NCBI GenBank assembly: GCA_938082915.1
Contig: CALKCG010000165.1
Coordinates: forward strand, 1 to 5,864
DNA length: 5,864 bases
Source of the DNA: an uncultured archaeon
Lineage (GTDB): Archaea > Thermoproteota > CALKCG01 > B24
Direction of reading: 5' to 3'
Position 1 is the first letter of the stretch; the number at the start of each line of letters is the position of its first letter. The translations under genes were made by a program, and so were the position numbers. Shown here piece after piece: positions 1 through 5,735 of this stretch. The notes under the pieces were generated by a model that did not search any database, was not told the origin of the DNA, and was given only the letters and a program-made list of their open reading frames with translations.

Positions 1-1019
1 AGAGGGGGTTTTGTTAAATGCCTCCTATGTGAAAGGCGATGTCTGATATCTGAAGGGTCTACAGGCTTCTGTGGTACGAGGGTTAATGTGGGTGGGATAC
101 TTTATACGATCGTCTATGGAGATATAAGCGCGTTATCTATAAATCCCATAGAGAAAGGCTACCCCTTCTGAGGTAGCCCTCTAGAAAACCTCTGTACCAC
201 TTCTATCCAGGTACGAAGGCTTTAACCTTTTCCACGTGGAGTTGCAACTTCACATGTCCATGGTGCCAAAACTGGACACTTTCAAAGTTTAAGCCAGACC
301 CGTTTAAAGCAAACTACATGAGTCCTAGAGAGCTAGTGGATTTAGCTGTTAAAAGTCGTTGTCAGGGTATTTCCGTATCTTTCACCGAGCCGACTCTTCT
401 CTTCGAATATTCACTCGACGTTTTCCCTCTAGCGTTGAACGCCAGTTTATATACGAACTACGTGAGCAATGGTTATATGACGATTGAAGCTTTGAAAATG
501 TTACGTGATGCAGGGCTTCAGTCGATAAAGATCGATGTTAAAGGCGGCTCGGATGCCGTCAGAAGATTCTGCGGAGCAGACGTCTCCATCGTATGGAGAA
601 ACGCCGAAGCCGCGAAAAACATGGGTATGCACGTTGAAATAGTTAACCTAGTTATCCCAGGTGTTAACGACGATGAAAGTGTATTAAGGGAGGTCGTTGA
701 AAACCACATTAAACACTTAGGCGTAGATACTCCGATACACTTTACCGCTTATTATCCAGCGTATAAATTCAAAGCCCCACCCACACCAGTTGAAAAGCTT
801 GAGGAAGCATATGAGCTGGCTAAAAGATTCGGCATTAAATATCCATATATAGGAAACGTTCCAGGTCATAGATGTGAGAACACTTACTGTCCAAACTGTG
901 GACACCTTCTCATAAAAAGGGTTGGTATCTTCAAGGTTGACATTAAGATTAAGGCTGATGGTAAATGTCCAAATTGTGGGGAAACCATCCCCATAATGTT
1001 ATGGAAAGGTCGCGTTTAA
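1..1019 (+). CDS. amrS: AmmeMemoRadiSam-system radical SAM enzyme (AmrS-like), 5' partial, interrupted by a probable 29-nt intron
   Basis: This is a radical SAM protein of the COG1180 (pyruvate formate-lyase activase-like) group, closest in pattern to the enzyme that accompanies AMMECR1 and Memo proteins; its substrate is not established. The gene enters from the left edge, so the start is missing, probably by only 10-20 codons. From base 1 the reading frame gives the family's N-terminal cysteine set (CLLCERRC at 19-42, then GFCG at 64-75) and runs to NPIEK at 142-156, where a TGA follows at 169-171. The protein resumes in another frame from about 185 with KPLYHFYPG, then the 4Fe-4S/SAM motif CNFTCPWC (Cys codons at 243, 255, 264) and a C-terminal part with ENTYCPNCG and CPNCG, which resembles a zinc knuckle. 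Removing 156-184 joins both parts in frame as NPIEKKPLYHFYPG and leaves 329 visible residues, normal for the family. The family call is firm; expression of the intact protein depends on removal of the insert. Confidence 0.88.
156..184 (+). other. Probable archaeal bulge-helix-bulge (BHB) intron in a protein-coding gene, 29 nt
   Basis: Seen: a 7-bp perfect inverted repeat (GGCTACC 157-163, GGTAGCC 172-178) with an 8-base loop (164-171). It is extended by AGAG 150-153 pairing with CTCT 179-182, with a 3-base bulge AAA (154-156) on the 5' side and AGA (183-185) after the 3' strand. This is the central helix, bulge and inner helix of a relaxed BHB (HBh') site; I see no good outer helix. Cutting after the second or third base of each bulge removes 29 bases and yields GAG AAA AAA CCT, reading NPIEKKPLYHF, the family consensus at this point. 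Cutting after the first base gives ERK, also in frame. All three frames have a stop inside (TGA 169, TAG 174, TAG 182), so no single-base error explains the break. Known: the tRNA splicing endonuclease removes such introns, including from a few archaeal mRNAs such as cbf5. Inferred: the same happens here. Exact cut positions are uncertain by one base. Confidence 0.75.
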
Positions 1020-1025
1020 AGATGT

Positions 1026-2024
1026 TTACTTTACTAATTTGTAATATACCTCAGGTTGATTGAAAGCAGCTGCCACAGCTCCGTGGAGAACTATATCGTC
1101 TTTTAACGTCGTAAGTTTTATATCTGGAACGCGGTTTATCGAATACTCCCCTATGTGTTGTAAGATGAAGGGTATTACTAGTTCACTGTTATGTAGTGCA
1201 ACAGATCCTCCGACTGTTATAAGCTCGGGGTCATAGACGTCGACTACCGAAGCGAAACCTATGGCGTTTAAAACGCCTATCCTCTTAACGACTTCTAGGC
1301 TGAACCGATCGGCCTGTTTAGCGGAGTCATAGACCATTTTGGCTGAAATCTTAGACCAGTCTCCCTTGGTAAACTTATACGGGAGGCTTTTTTCAAATCC
1401 CGTTATTAGATTATTCTCGACTAGATATCTAACGTAGTTCGGTATGTTTCTACCGGAACAATAGGCCTCCCAGTGTCCCCGCTTACCGCATCCACAGATG
1501 AGTCTCCCATCAAAATCTATGACTATATGTCCAATTTCATGGGCGTTCCCATCTTTACCTAAAAGTAGATTACCATTAACGTAAACCCCGGCACCTATAC
1601 CCGTGCTTATCGTTATATAGATGAGGTTCTCCACAGTTTTTCCATCACCGTAAAACTTTTCACCTACCACTGCGGCCACACAGTCGTTAAGTAGGACAAC
1701 TGGAAGTTTAAACTCCTCCTCAAGGGGTTCAACTATCGGTATAAAGCCAACCCCAGGGATGTTGGCAGGCTGTTCAATGCCGCCACGCTTAAGATTAAGC
1801 GGGCCTATAGACCCTATGCCTATTCCAACCATTTCCTCAACGTTTAAATTTAGGCTTCTACAAAGGCTTCTAATCATACGTGATATCTGACGGCTTATAG
1901 CTGTGGGATCTTTACTTCTATCCGTTTCCTCCATTAGTTTTGCCAATATTTCTCCGTCTTCATTTCCAATAGCAATTCTTAAGTTTGTAGCTCCAATATC
2001 TACGCCTAAGCCGTACTTTTTCAC
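1026..2024 (-). CDS. ROK-family sugar kinase, glucokinase-like
   Basis: Predicted cytoplasmic ATP-dependent kinase of hexoses or amino-hexoses (ROK family, ASKHA fold), 332 residues, a normal length. The N-terminal phosphate-binding motif is DIGATNLR (9-16). The expected catalytic base is D114 in the LLND motif (111-114). A second ATP-binding loop is STGIGAG (140-146). The ROK metal-site region runs from HEIGH (162-166) to CGCGKRGHWEAYCSG (177-191). H166, C177 and C179 match the usual zinc ligands, while the customary third Cys is H184, a substitution I associate with archaeal members. VGGSVA (271-276) is the C-terminal adenosine-side motif. The start is a GTG at 2022-2024 with a weak GGTG ribosome site about 8 bases upstream. 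It ends 6 bases from the end of the convergent radical SAM gene. Glucose is the default substrate guess; N-acetylmannosamine, N-acetylglucosamine or fructose are possible, and no neighbour helps to decide. Confidence 0.9.
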   Translation of the reverse strand: MKKYGLGVDIGATNLRIAIGNEDGEILAKLMEETDRSKDPTAISRQISRMIRSLCRSLNLNVEEMVGIGIGSIGPLNLKRGGIEQPANIPGVGFIPIVEPLEEEFKLPVVLLNDCVAAVVGEKFYGDGKTVENLIYITISTGIGAGVYVNGNLLLGKDGNAHEIGHIVIDFDGRLICGCGKRGHWEAYCSGRNIPNYVRYLVENNLITGFEKSLPYKFTKGDWSKISAKMVYDSAKQADRFSLEVVKRIGVLNAIGFASVVDVYDPELITVGGSVALHNSELVIPFILQHIGEYSINRVPDIKLTTLKDDIVLHGAVAAAFNQPEVYYKLVK

Positions 2025-2056
2025 ATTTAAGCACCAATAGTTAAGTATAGATTTTT

Positions 2057-2068
2057 CCTTATATTTTT
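2057..2068 (-). promoter_or_regulatory. Candidate box A (TATA) promoter for the ROK kinase
   Basis: On the minus strand this reads AAAAATATAAGG, an AT-rich TATA-like element centred roughly 38 bases before the GTG start at 2024. A transcription start 25-28 bases downstream would leave a leader of about 10 bases, enough for the weak GGTG site. It is a pattern match only; AT-rich sequence is common in this spacer. Confidence 0.4.
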
Positions 2069-2165
2069 AGTTGCTCTTCTGACAATCCTCTTTACTAATA
2101 AATTCCAGGTCTAACTGCGCTGGCTTACAATTCAAAACTATTTTTCCCAATTAGTTGTTCGCAAT

Positions 2166-2181
2166 AGATTTATATAAATCT
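2166..2181 (+). promoter_or_regulatory. Box A promoter within a perfect 16-bp palindrome, upstream of the binding-protein gene
   Basis: AGATTTATATAAATCT is its own reverse complement and contains the archaeal box A core TTTATATAAA. Its centre is near 2173-2174, which puts transcription start about 2198-2203. That falls just before the ATG at 2205 and beyond the ATG at 2187, so it favours a leaderless message starting at 2205. The symmetry means TBP could bind in either direction, or that a dimeric regulator might cover it. The TATA role is fairly likely; a regulator site is speculation. Confidence 0.6.
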
Positions 2182-2204
2182 GGTTTATGCTTTCTAATGT
2201 AGAA

Positions 2205-2900
2205 ATGAGCCTTAAAGTATTTTCAACCGGGCTTCCAGCCATACCCCTCAGAGGAGCCGCTAATATTTTCGAGAAGAAATACGGTGTCAAATTCGAGATA
2301 ATCGCAGGACCCATTGAGAAGTGGCTTCCTGACGTCTTGGCTGGAGAGGGCGATATCGTGTCTGTTGGCGCTGAATTTATCATGGACGATTTACAAGAGG
2401 AACACAGACTAGTAATGCCCGATACTAGGGTGTCCGTCGGTTACAGGCGCTCCGTAATAATCGTCAGGAAGGGTAACCCTAAAAACATAAGGGGTATCGA
2501 GGATTTAGCTGAAAGAGATGATATCAAGGTTTTAATTTGCCGTGGTGCTTGCCAACGCGGTTTATGGGATGATGTAGCGAGTAAGGCTATGTTAACGGAT
2601 AAAATCCGTGGGAAGATTGTTGACTATGGAACGGGATGCTTAGATACCTATCAGAGGTGGCGTAAGAGTGAAGGGCGTATAGACGCGGCTATAGTGTGGA
2701 ACGTATATGGCAATGTTTGGCCAAACGACTGCGACGTCGTAGAACTTCCTAGGGAGCTTCAAGTCTACAGAAGCACGAACGTTGCCGTATTGAAATCCAC
2801 CAAAGATGAAAAGTTGGCACGTATGTTTATAGATTTTCTAAAAACCGAAGAGGCTAAAAGCATCTATGAGAAGTGGGGTTGGATTATACCGAAGCACTAA
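2205..2900 (+). CDS. ModA-like periplasmic-binding-fold protein without a signal peptide
   Basis: A 231-residue type 2 periplasmic-binding-fold protein related to molybdate/tungstate receptors. It opens directly with beta-strand 1 (MSLKVFSTGL), continues with NIFEKKYGV (20-28), a GD turn (49-50), the hinge-side strand VIIVRKGNPKNI (84-95) and a C-terminal helix FLKTEEAKSIYEKWGW (211-226). There is no signal peptide or lipobox, and an in-frame TAA at 2175-2177 blocks any upstream extension. ATG 2187 is also possible (237 residues), but it lies only about 13 bases after the TATA centre, so ATG 2205 is preferred. Compared with the paralogue at 4071-4913, the FGGSG anion-loop is replaced by AGPIEK (34-39). 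It is therefore probably cytoplasmic and may not bind the usual oxyanion; a sensor, buffer or other small-molecule role is conceivable but unproven. Its 3' end overlaps the ATPase gene on the other strand by 17 bases. Confidence 0.75.
   Translation: MSLKVFSTGLPAIPLRGAANIFEKKYGVKFEIIAGPIEKWLPDVLAGEGDIVSVGAEFIMDDLQEEHRLVMPDTRVSVGYRRSVIIVRKGNPKNIRGIEDLAERDDIKVLICRGACQRGLWDDVASKAMLTDKIRGKIVDYGTGCLDTYQRWRKSEGRIDAAIVWNVYGNVWPNDCDVVELPRELQVYRSTNVAVLKSTKDEKLARMFIDFLKTEEAKSIYEKWGWIIPKH
2884..2900. other. 17-bp tail-to-tail gene overlap
   Basis: The stop codon of the rightward binding-protein gene (TAA 2898-2900) lies inside the last codons of the leftward ATPase gene, whose stop (TTA on the plus strand, 2884-2886) lies inside the binding-protein gene. 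Both ends therefore share 17 bases, and any 3' untranslated regions must run antisense into the partner gene. Confidence 0.85.
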
Positions 2901-3996
2901 GTGGGCATCTGCAGAAGGGCTTCCTCAAACATACCGTTGCATTTGGTTTGAAGCTTATGTAAATAGTTTTACCCGTGTTAAGCTCTCTTTCATAGGTTAT
3001 ATTCCTTGGCACATCTACTATGAAGTAATGTTCTTTTACAGAGACTTTCATACGGATAAAGCCTCCGGTTAAAAATAGGTCTTCAATAATCCCTTCGAAC
3101 ACATTAGCTCCTCTATAATTCTCAAAGTGGACTGTTATGTCATCTGGTCTTAAGAAGACGCACACATGTTCATCCATCTTGAAGTAGTCTTCAAATGGGA
3201 CAGTTATCTCTAAACTTCCAGCCGTAACTTTCGCTATCCCCTCTTTAGGATCAATCTCGCTTATGTATCCACTAAACCTGTTTTCAGCACCTACGAGGGA
3301 TGCAACGGCCTCAGTCTTAGGTTTAAAGAAGACTTCTCTAGGCTCACCTACTTGCTCAATTCTACCATCGTATAAGACTGCCAACCTATCCGCTAAAGTC
3401 AACGCCTCAATCCTGTCATGAGTTACGTAAATAGTTGTTACTCCAAGCTTTCTATGGAGTCTTTTAAGCTCTAACCGGAGAGATTCACGAGTTACAGCAT
3501 CTAAGTTGCTAAGTGGCTCATCCATAAGGAGCACTTTAGGCTCTAAAACGAGGGCTCTGGCAACCGCCACTCTCTGCTGTTCTCCACTGCTTAAAGTGGT
3601 TGGGTATTTATCCTTCAGTTGTTCAATTTTAAGTAGATTTAACACTCCGTAGATTTTTTCGCGAGCCTCTTTTTCCAAAAGTCTTTTAGACTTCGCCTTT
3701 AATCCAAAGGCGATATTTTCAAAAACATTCAGGTGGGGGAAAAGAAGATAATCCTGAAAAACCATGCCTACAGGTCTTTCTTCAGGAGCCTTATCATTCA
3801 TTACGTAGCCATCAATCAAAACATCGCCACGATCTTGCTTTGAGATGCCAGCTACTATGTTAAGCATTGTAGTTTTCCCACAACCGCTAGGTCCCAATAC
3901 GCATAAAAACTCACCCTTCTGAACGTTTAATGTTAGTCCTTTTAAAATTGTATTCTTCCCGTAAGATTTCCATATGTCTCTCAGCTCAACCGACAA
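2884..3996 (-). CDS. ABC transporter ATP-binding protein of the molybdate/tungstate type (ModC/WtpC-like) with TOBE domain
   Basis: The energising subunit of an importer, 370 residues, acting on the cytoplasmic face. The nucleotide-binding domain (about 1-235) has Walker A GPSGCGKTT (35-43), Q-loop Gln81, signature LSSGEQQR (135-142), Walker B VLLMDE (155-160), D-loop SNLD (163-166) and switch His193. The signature reads LSSGEQQR, where LSGGEQQR is usual. Residues 236-360 form a TOBE-type ligand-sensing region, as in ModC, WtpC, CysA and MalK relatives. The last dozen residues (KPFCRCPLSASV) look like a lineage-specific tail and are encoded partly inside the opposite gene. The start is a TTG at 3994-3996 with a weak GAGAG site before it; no better start lies near. 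It is divergent from the binding protein at 4071 with 74 bases between the starts, and should work with it and the permease. Sequence alone cannot separate molybdate, tungstate and sulfate. Confidence 0.88.
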   Translation of the reverse strand: MSVELRDIWKSYGKNTILKGLTLNVQKGEFLCVLGPSGCGKTTMLNIVAGISKQDRGDVLIDGYVMNDKAPEERPVGMVFQDYLLFPHLNVFENIAFGLKAKSKRLLEKEAREKIYGVLNLLKIEQLKDKYPTTLSSGEQQRVAVARALVLEPKVLLMDEPLSNLDAVTRESLRLELKRLHRKLGVTTIYVTHDRIEALTLADRLAVLYDGRIEQVGEPREVFFKPKTEAVASLVGAENRFSGYISEIDPKEGIAKVTAGSLEITVPFEDYFKMDEHVCVFLRPDDITVHFENYRGANVFEGIIEDLFLTGGFIRMKVSVKEHYFIVDVPRNITYERELNTGKTIYISFKPNATVCLRKPFCRCPLSASV

Positions 3997-4027
3997 CTTA
4001 TATCTCTCTATACTACTTAAAGTAAAA

Positions 4028-4036
4028 CTTATAAAT
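4028..4036. promoter_or_regulatory. Shared box A for the divergent ATPase and binding-protein genes
   Basis: CTTATAAAT on the plus strand reads ATTTATAAG on the minus strand, a good TATA element either way. Rightward, a start about 25-27 bases on (near 4057-4059) gives a 12-14-base leader carrying GAGGT before TTG 4071. Leftward, a start near 4005-4007 gives a leader of about 10 bases before TTG 3996. One element may thus drive both halves of the transporter. A purine/A-rich stretch (GTAAAA, 4022-4027) just left of it could be the BRE for rightward transcription. Confidence 0.6.
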
Positions 4037-4058
4037 GTTATACTTTACAGCAGTAGTA

Positions 4059-4063
4059 GAGGT
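4059..4063 (+). promoter_or_regulatory. Shine-Dalgarno site deciding the TTG start of the anchored binding protein
   Basis: GAGGT lies 7 bases before TTG 4071-4073, ideal spacing. The upstream in-frame ATG at 4035-4037 sits within and just after the box A element, so it would lie upstream of the expected transcript start; it has no ribosome site. Confidence 0.65.
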
Positions 4064-4070
4064 AGAGATA

Positions 4071-4913
4071 TTGAGTAAGCGAAACCTTGCAATACTTCTG
4101 GTTGTGATAACAAATCTCCTACTTGGGTTCGAACTGGGCATTTATTACATCGAGGCTACAAAACCTCGAAAGGTAAGGGTGTTCTTCGGAGCTGCTGCTG
4201 AAGTTCCGGAGCAAGAAATCGTAAAGCTTTTCGAGAAGAAATACGGCGTGTCTGTTATAGCCACTTTCGGAGGGTCTGGTGCTCTTCTTTCATCGATTAA
4301 AATCGCTAAGACTGGAGACCTGTATATTCCTGGTTCGCAAGATTACATGGAAAAAGCGGTGAAAGATGGGATTATTCAAAAAGACACCATCAGTATAATA
4401 GCTTACCTGGTTCCAGCCATCATAGTTCCAAAGGGAAATCCTAAGAACATAACGTGTTTAGAGGATTTAGCCAAACCTGGAGTGCGTGTTGGGCTTGCAG
4501 ACCCCGAAACAGTATGCGTCGGAGGTTATGCTGTAGACTTGCTGAAACACAATGGTTTGTGGGAGGAAGTCAAACCTAACGTGGTCGTTTACGTTGAGAG
4601 TTGCTCAAAACTCGCTAATTTGCCAGTTACAAAATCTGTAGATGCTGTAATAGGTTGGCACGTTTTCTACTATTGGAATCCTAATACGACAGATATCATC
4701 TGGATTGAGCCGGGGAAAATACCTAAAATAGCCTACATCGCCGCGGCTCTAACCGTTTACGTTGAAGATGAATACGCGGCGAAGAAGTTTCTAGAGTTTT
4801 TAACGTCGGAGGAGTCTAGAGAAATATTCCGAAAGTATAATTATTTTGCGACGGTTGAAGATGCTAGAAAGTACGCCTCTAACGCCACGGTTCCATTAAT
4901 AGAGGACCCATAG
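4071..4913 (+). CDS. Molybdate/tungstate-type ABC transporter substrate-binding protein (ModA/WtpA-like), membrane-anchored
   Basis: The extracytoplasmic receptor of the importer, 280 residues from the TTG start. A short basic start (MSKRN) is followed by one hydrophobic segment (about 5-27) with no lipobox Cys, so it is either an uncleaved N-terminal anchor or a signal peptide. The mature domain is ModA-like: strand VRVFFGAAAEV (35-45), helix IVKLFEKKYGV (50-60), anion-loop FGGSGALLSSI (66-76), GDLYIPGSQDYME (82-94), then the hinge strand IIVPKGNPKNI (117-127) and VDAVIGWHVF (190-199). The Ser in FGGSG and the AAAE segment are where ModA/WtpA proteins hold the oxyanion. It heads an operon with the permease 10 bases downstream and probably the small gene after it. 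It shares ancestry with the signal-less protein at 2205-2900. Molybdate or tungstate is the likely ligand; which one cannot be told here. Confidence 0.85.
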   Translation: MSKRNLAILLVVITNLLLGFELGIYYIEATKPRKVRVFFGAAAEVPEQEIVKLFEKKYGVSVIATFGGSGALLSSIKIAKTGDLYIPGSQDYMEKAVKDGIIQKDTISIIAYLVPAIIVPKGNPKNITCLEDLAKPGVRVGLADPETVCVGGYAVDLLKHNGLWEEVKPNVVVYVESCSKLANLPVTKSVDAVIGWHVFYYWNPNTTDIIWIEPGKIPKIAYIAAALTVYVEDEYAAKKFLEFLTSEESREIFRKYNYFATVEDARKYASNATVPLIEDP

Positions 4914-4923
4914 GGGTGTGAAC

Positions 4924-5727
4924 ATGTTGAAGGCTAAGTTTATAGATAAGGGCTTTAGATTGTTAGCGGTAGGTTTACTTATGGTGTTTACGCTATTTTT
5001 CCTTGCAATTTTAACGTCCATGAGCTGGTACGTAAAGCCGGAGACTTTTATAAAAATCCTTCTGTCAGACGAGGTTTTATTCTCGGTAAAACTCAGCATT
5101 TTAACGGCATCGTCCTCCACGGCTTTAGCTCTCAGTGTAGCAATCCCACTGGCATATGTACTATCACGTGTAGATTTTCCAGGCAAGTCTCTAGTAGACG
5201 CGCTGTTAGACATACCAATGGTAATGCCTCCTATATCTTTGGGCGCCGCCCTCTTGATCTTCTTTTCAACCCCTTACGGGGAGATGATACAGACTCACTT
5301 CGTTAGGTTCGTCTTTGAACCCGCTGGCTTAATCTTAGCGCAATTCACGGCCGTAATTGCCTTTAGCATAAGAATGTTGAAAGCCGCTTTCGATAGCGTG
5401 AATCCTAGGTATGAGTCAGCTGCTAGAACATTAGGTTGCACTAGAACTGAAGCCTTCTTAAAAGTTACACTTCCGCTCGCTAAGAAAAGCATATTAGCAG
5501 CAGTGATTGTATCGTGGGCTAAGGCCATAGGTGAGTTTGGGGCTTCTGTCACTCTCGCTGGTGCCACGAGGATGAGGACCGAGACAATGCCTATCGCGAT
5601 ATTCCTCAGCCTAAGTTCCGCGGATGTAGAGAGGGCTGTAGCTATAATATTCATCCTGCTCGGAATAGCTATAAGCGTCCTACTCCTCATTAGAAAAATC
5701 ATAGGGACGGAACCCATCTGGAGGTGA
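4924..5727 (+). CDS. ABC transporter permease of the molybdate/tungstate type (ModB/WtpB-like)
   Basis: The membrane channel subunit, 267 residues from ATG 4924, with the BPD_transp_1 fold. Six hydrophobic segments are visible at roughly residues 13-33, 52-81, 94-114, 135-155, 189-212 and 238-259. The cytoplasmic coupling (EAA) loop runs from about 164 to 190 (ESAARTLGCTRTEAFLKVTL, then PLAKKS) and is followed by the conserved SWAKAIGEFGAS of this family; it docks on the ATPase encoded at 2884-3996. GGGGTG at 4913-4918 is placed 5 bases before ATG 4924, which is why that start is preferred to the in-frame GTG at 4918 (269 residues). It is in an operon with the binding protein upstream. The stop TGA lies inside the strong ribosome site of the next gene, suggesting translational coupling. 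Confidence 0.88.
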   Translation: MLKAKFIDKGFRLLAVGLLMVFTLFFLAILTSMSWYVKPETFIKILLSDEVLFSVKLSILTASSSTALALSVAIPLAYVLSRVDFPGKSLVDALLDIPMVMPPISLGAALLIFFSTPYGEMIQTHFVRFVFEPAGLILAQFTAVIAFSIRMLKAAFDSVNPRYESAARTLGCTRTEAFLKVTLPLAKKSILAAVIVSWAKAIGEFGASVTLAGATRMRTETMPIAIFLSLSSADVERAVAIIFILLGIAISVLLLIRKIIGTEPIWR

Positions 5728-5728
5728 T
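5720..5728 (+). promoter_or_regulatory. Very strong Shine-Dalgarno site for the last gene
   Basis: GGAGGTGAT is fully complementary to the conserved 3' end of archaeal 16S rRNA and sits 7 bases before ATG 5736. It also contains the permease stop codon (TGA 5725-5727), so terminating ribosomes reach the next start. The overlapping in-frame ATG at 5727 is too close to this site to be the start. Confidence 0.75.
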
Positions 5729-5735
5729 GTTTTTC

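Larger units (their letters stand above)
2025..2204. other. Divergent intergenic region between the ROK kinase and the signal-less binding protein
   Basis: This 180-base spacer holds a TATA-like element for each flanking gene, one near 2057-2068 for the leftward gene and one near 2167-2180 for the rightward gene. The middle part (about 2070-2160) is AT-rich and has no ORF, tRNA-like fold or strong hairpin that I can see. A loose repeat TAGTTGYTC occurs at 2069-2077 and 2152-2160 and may be chance. Confidence 0.5.

Noticed and set aside
157..178. Hairpin as a transcription terminator or CRISPR-like repeat
   Set aside because: It lies within a coding region, has no following T-run, and occurs once in the window.
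150..190. Translational bypassing (ribosome hopping) over the hairpin
   Set aside because: Matching AAA take-off and landing codons exist, but that route would give a single Lys (EKP) where the family has two residues (EKK). The paired bulges fit splicing better. Not fully excluded without protein data.
142..200. Simple sequencing error or point frameshift in the radical SAM gene
   Set aside because: One indel cannot work: the upstream frame closes at TGA 169, the downstream frame is closed by TAG 174 and the third by TAG 182. The intervening bases have no counterpart in the protein family, while a 29-base removal gives the exact consensus.
318..1019. A free-standing gene starting at ATG 318
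   Set aside because: The radical SAM cysteines lie upstream at 243-266 in the same frame, so a start at 318 would lack the catalytic cluster and is only the first Met after the break.
2025..2204. tRNA, small RNA or riboswitch in the intergenic region
   Set aside because: No cloverleaf, no T-loop consensus and no strong paired structure were found apart from the TATA palindrome.
4035..4070. ATG 4035 as the start of the anchored binding protein
   Set aside because: It overlaps the box A element and lies upstream of the expected transcript start; TTG 4071 has a well-spaced GAGGT site.
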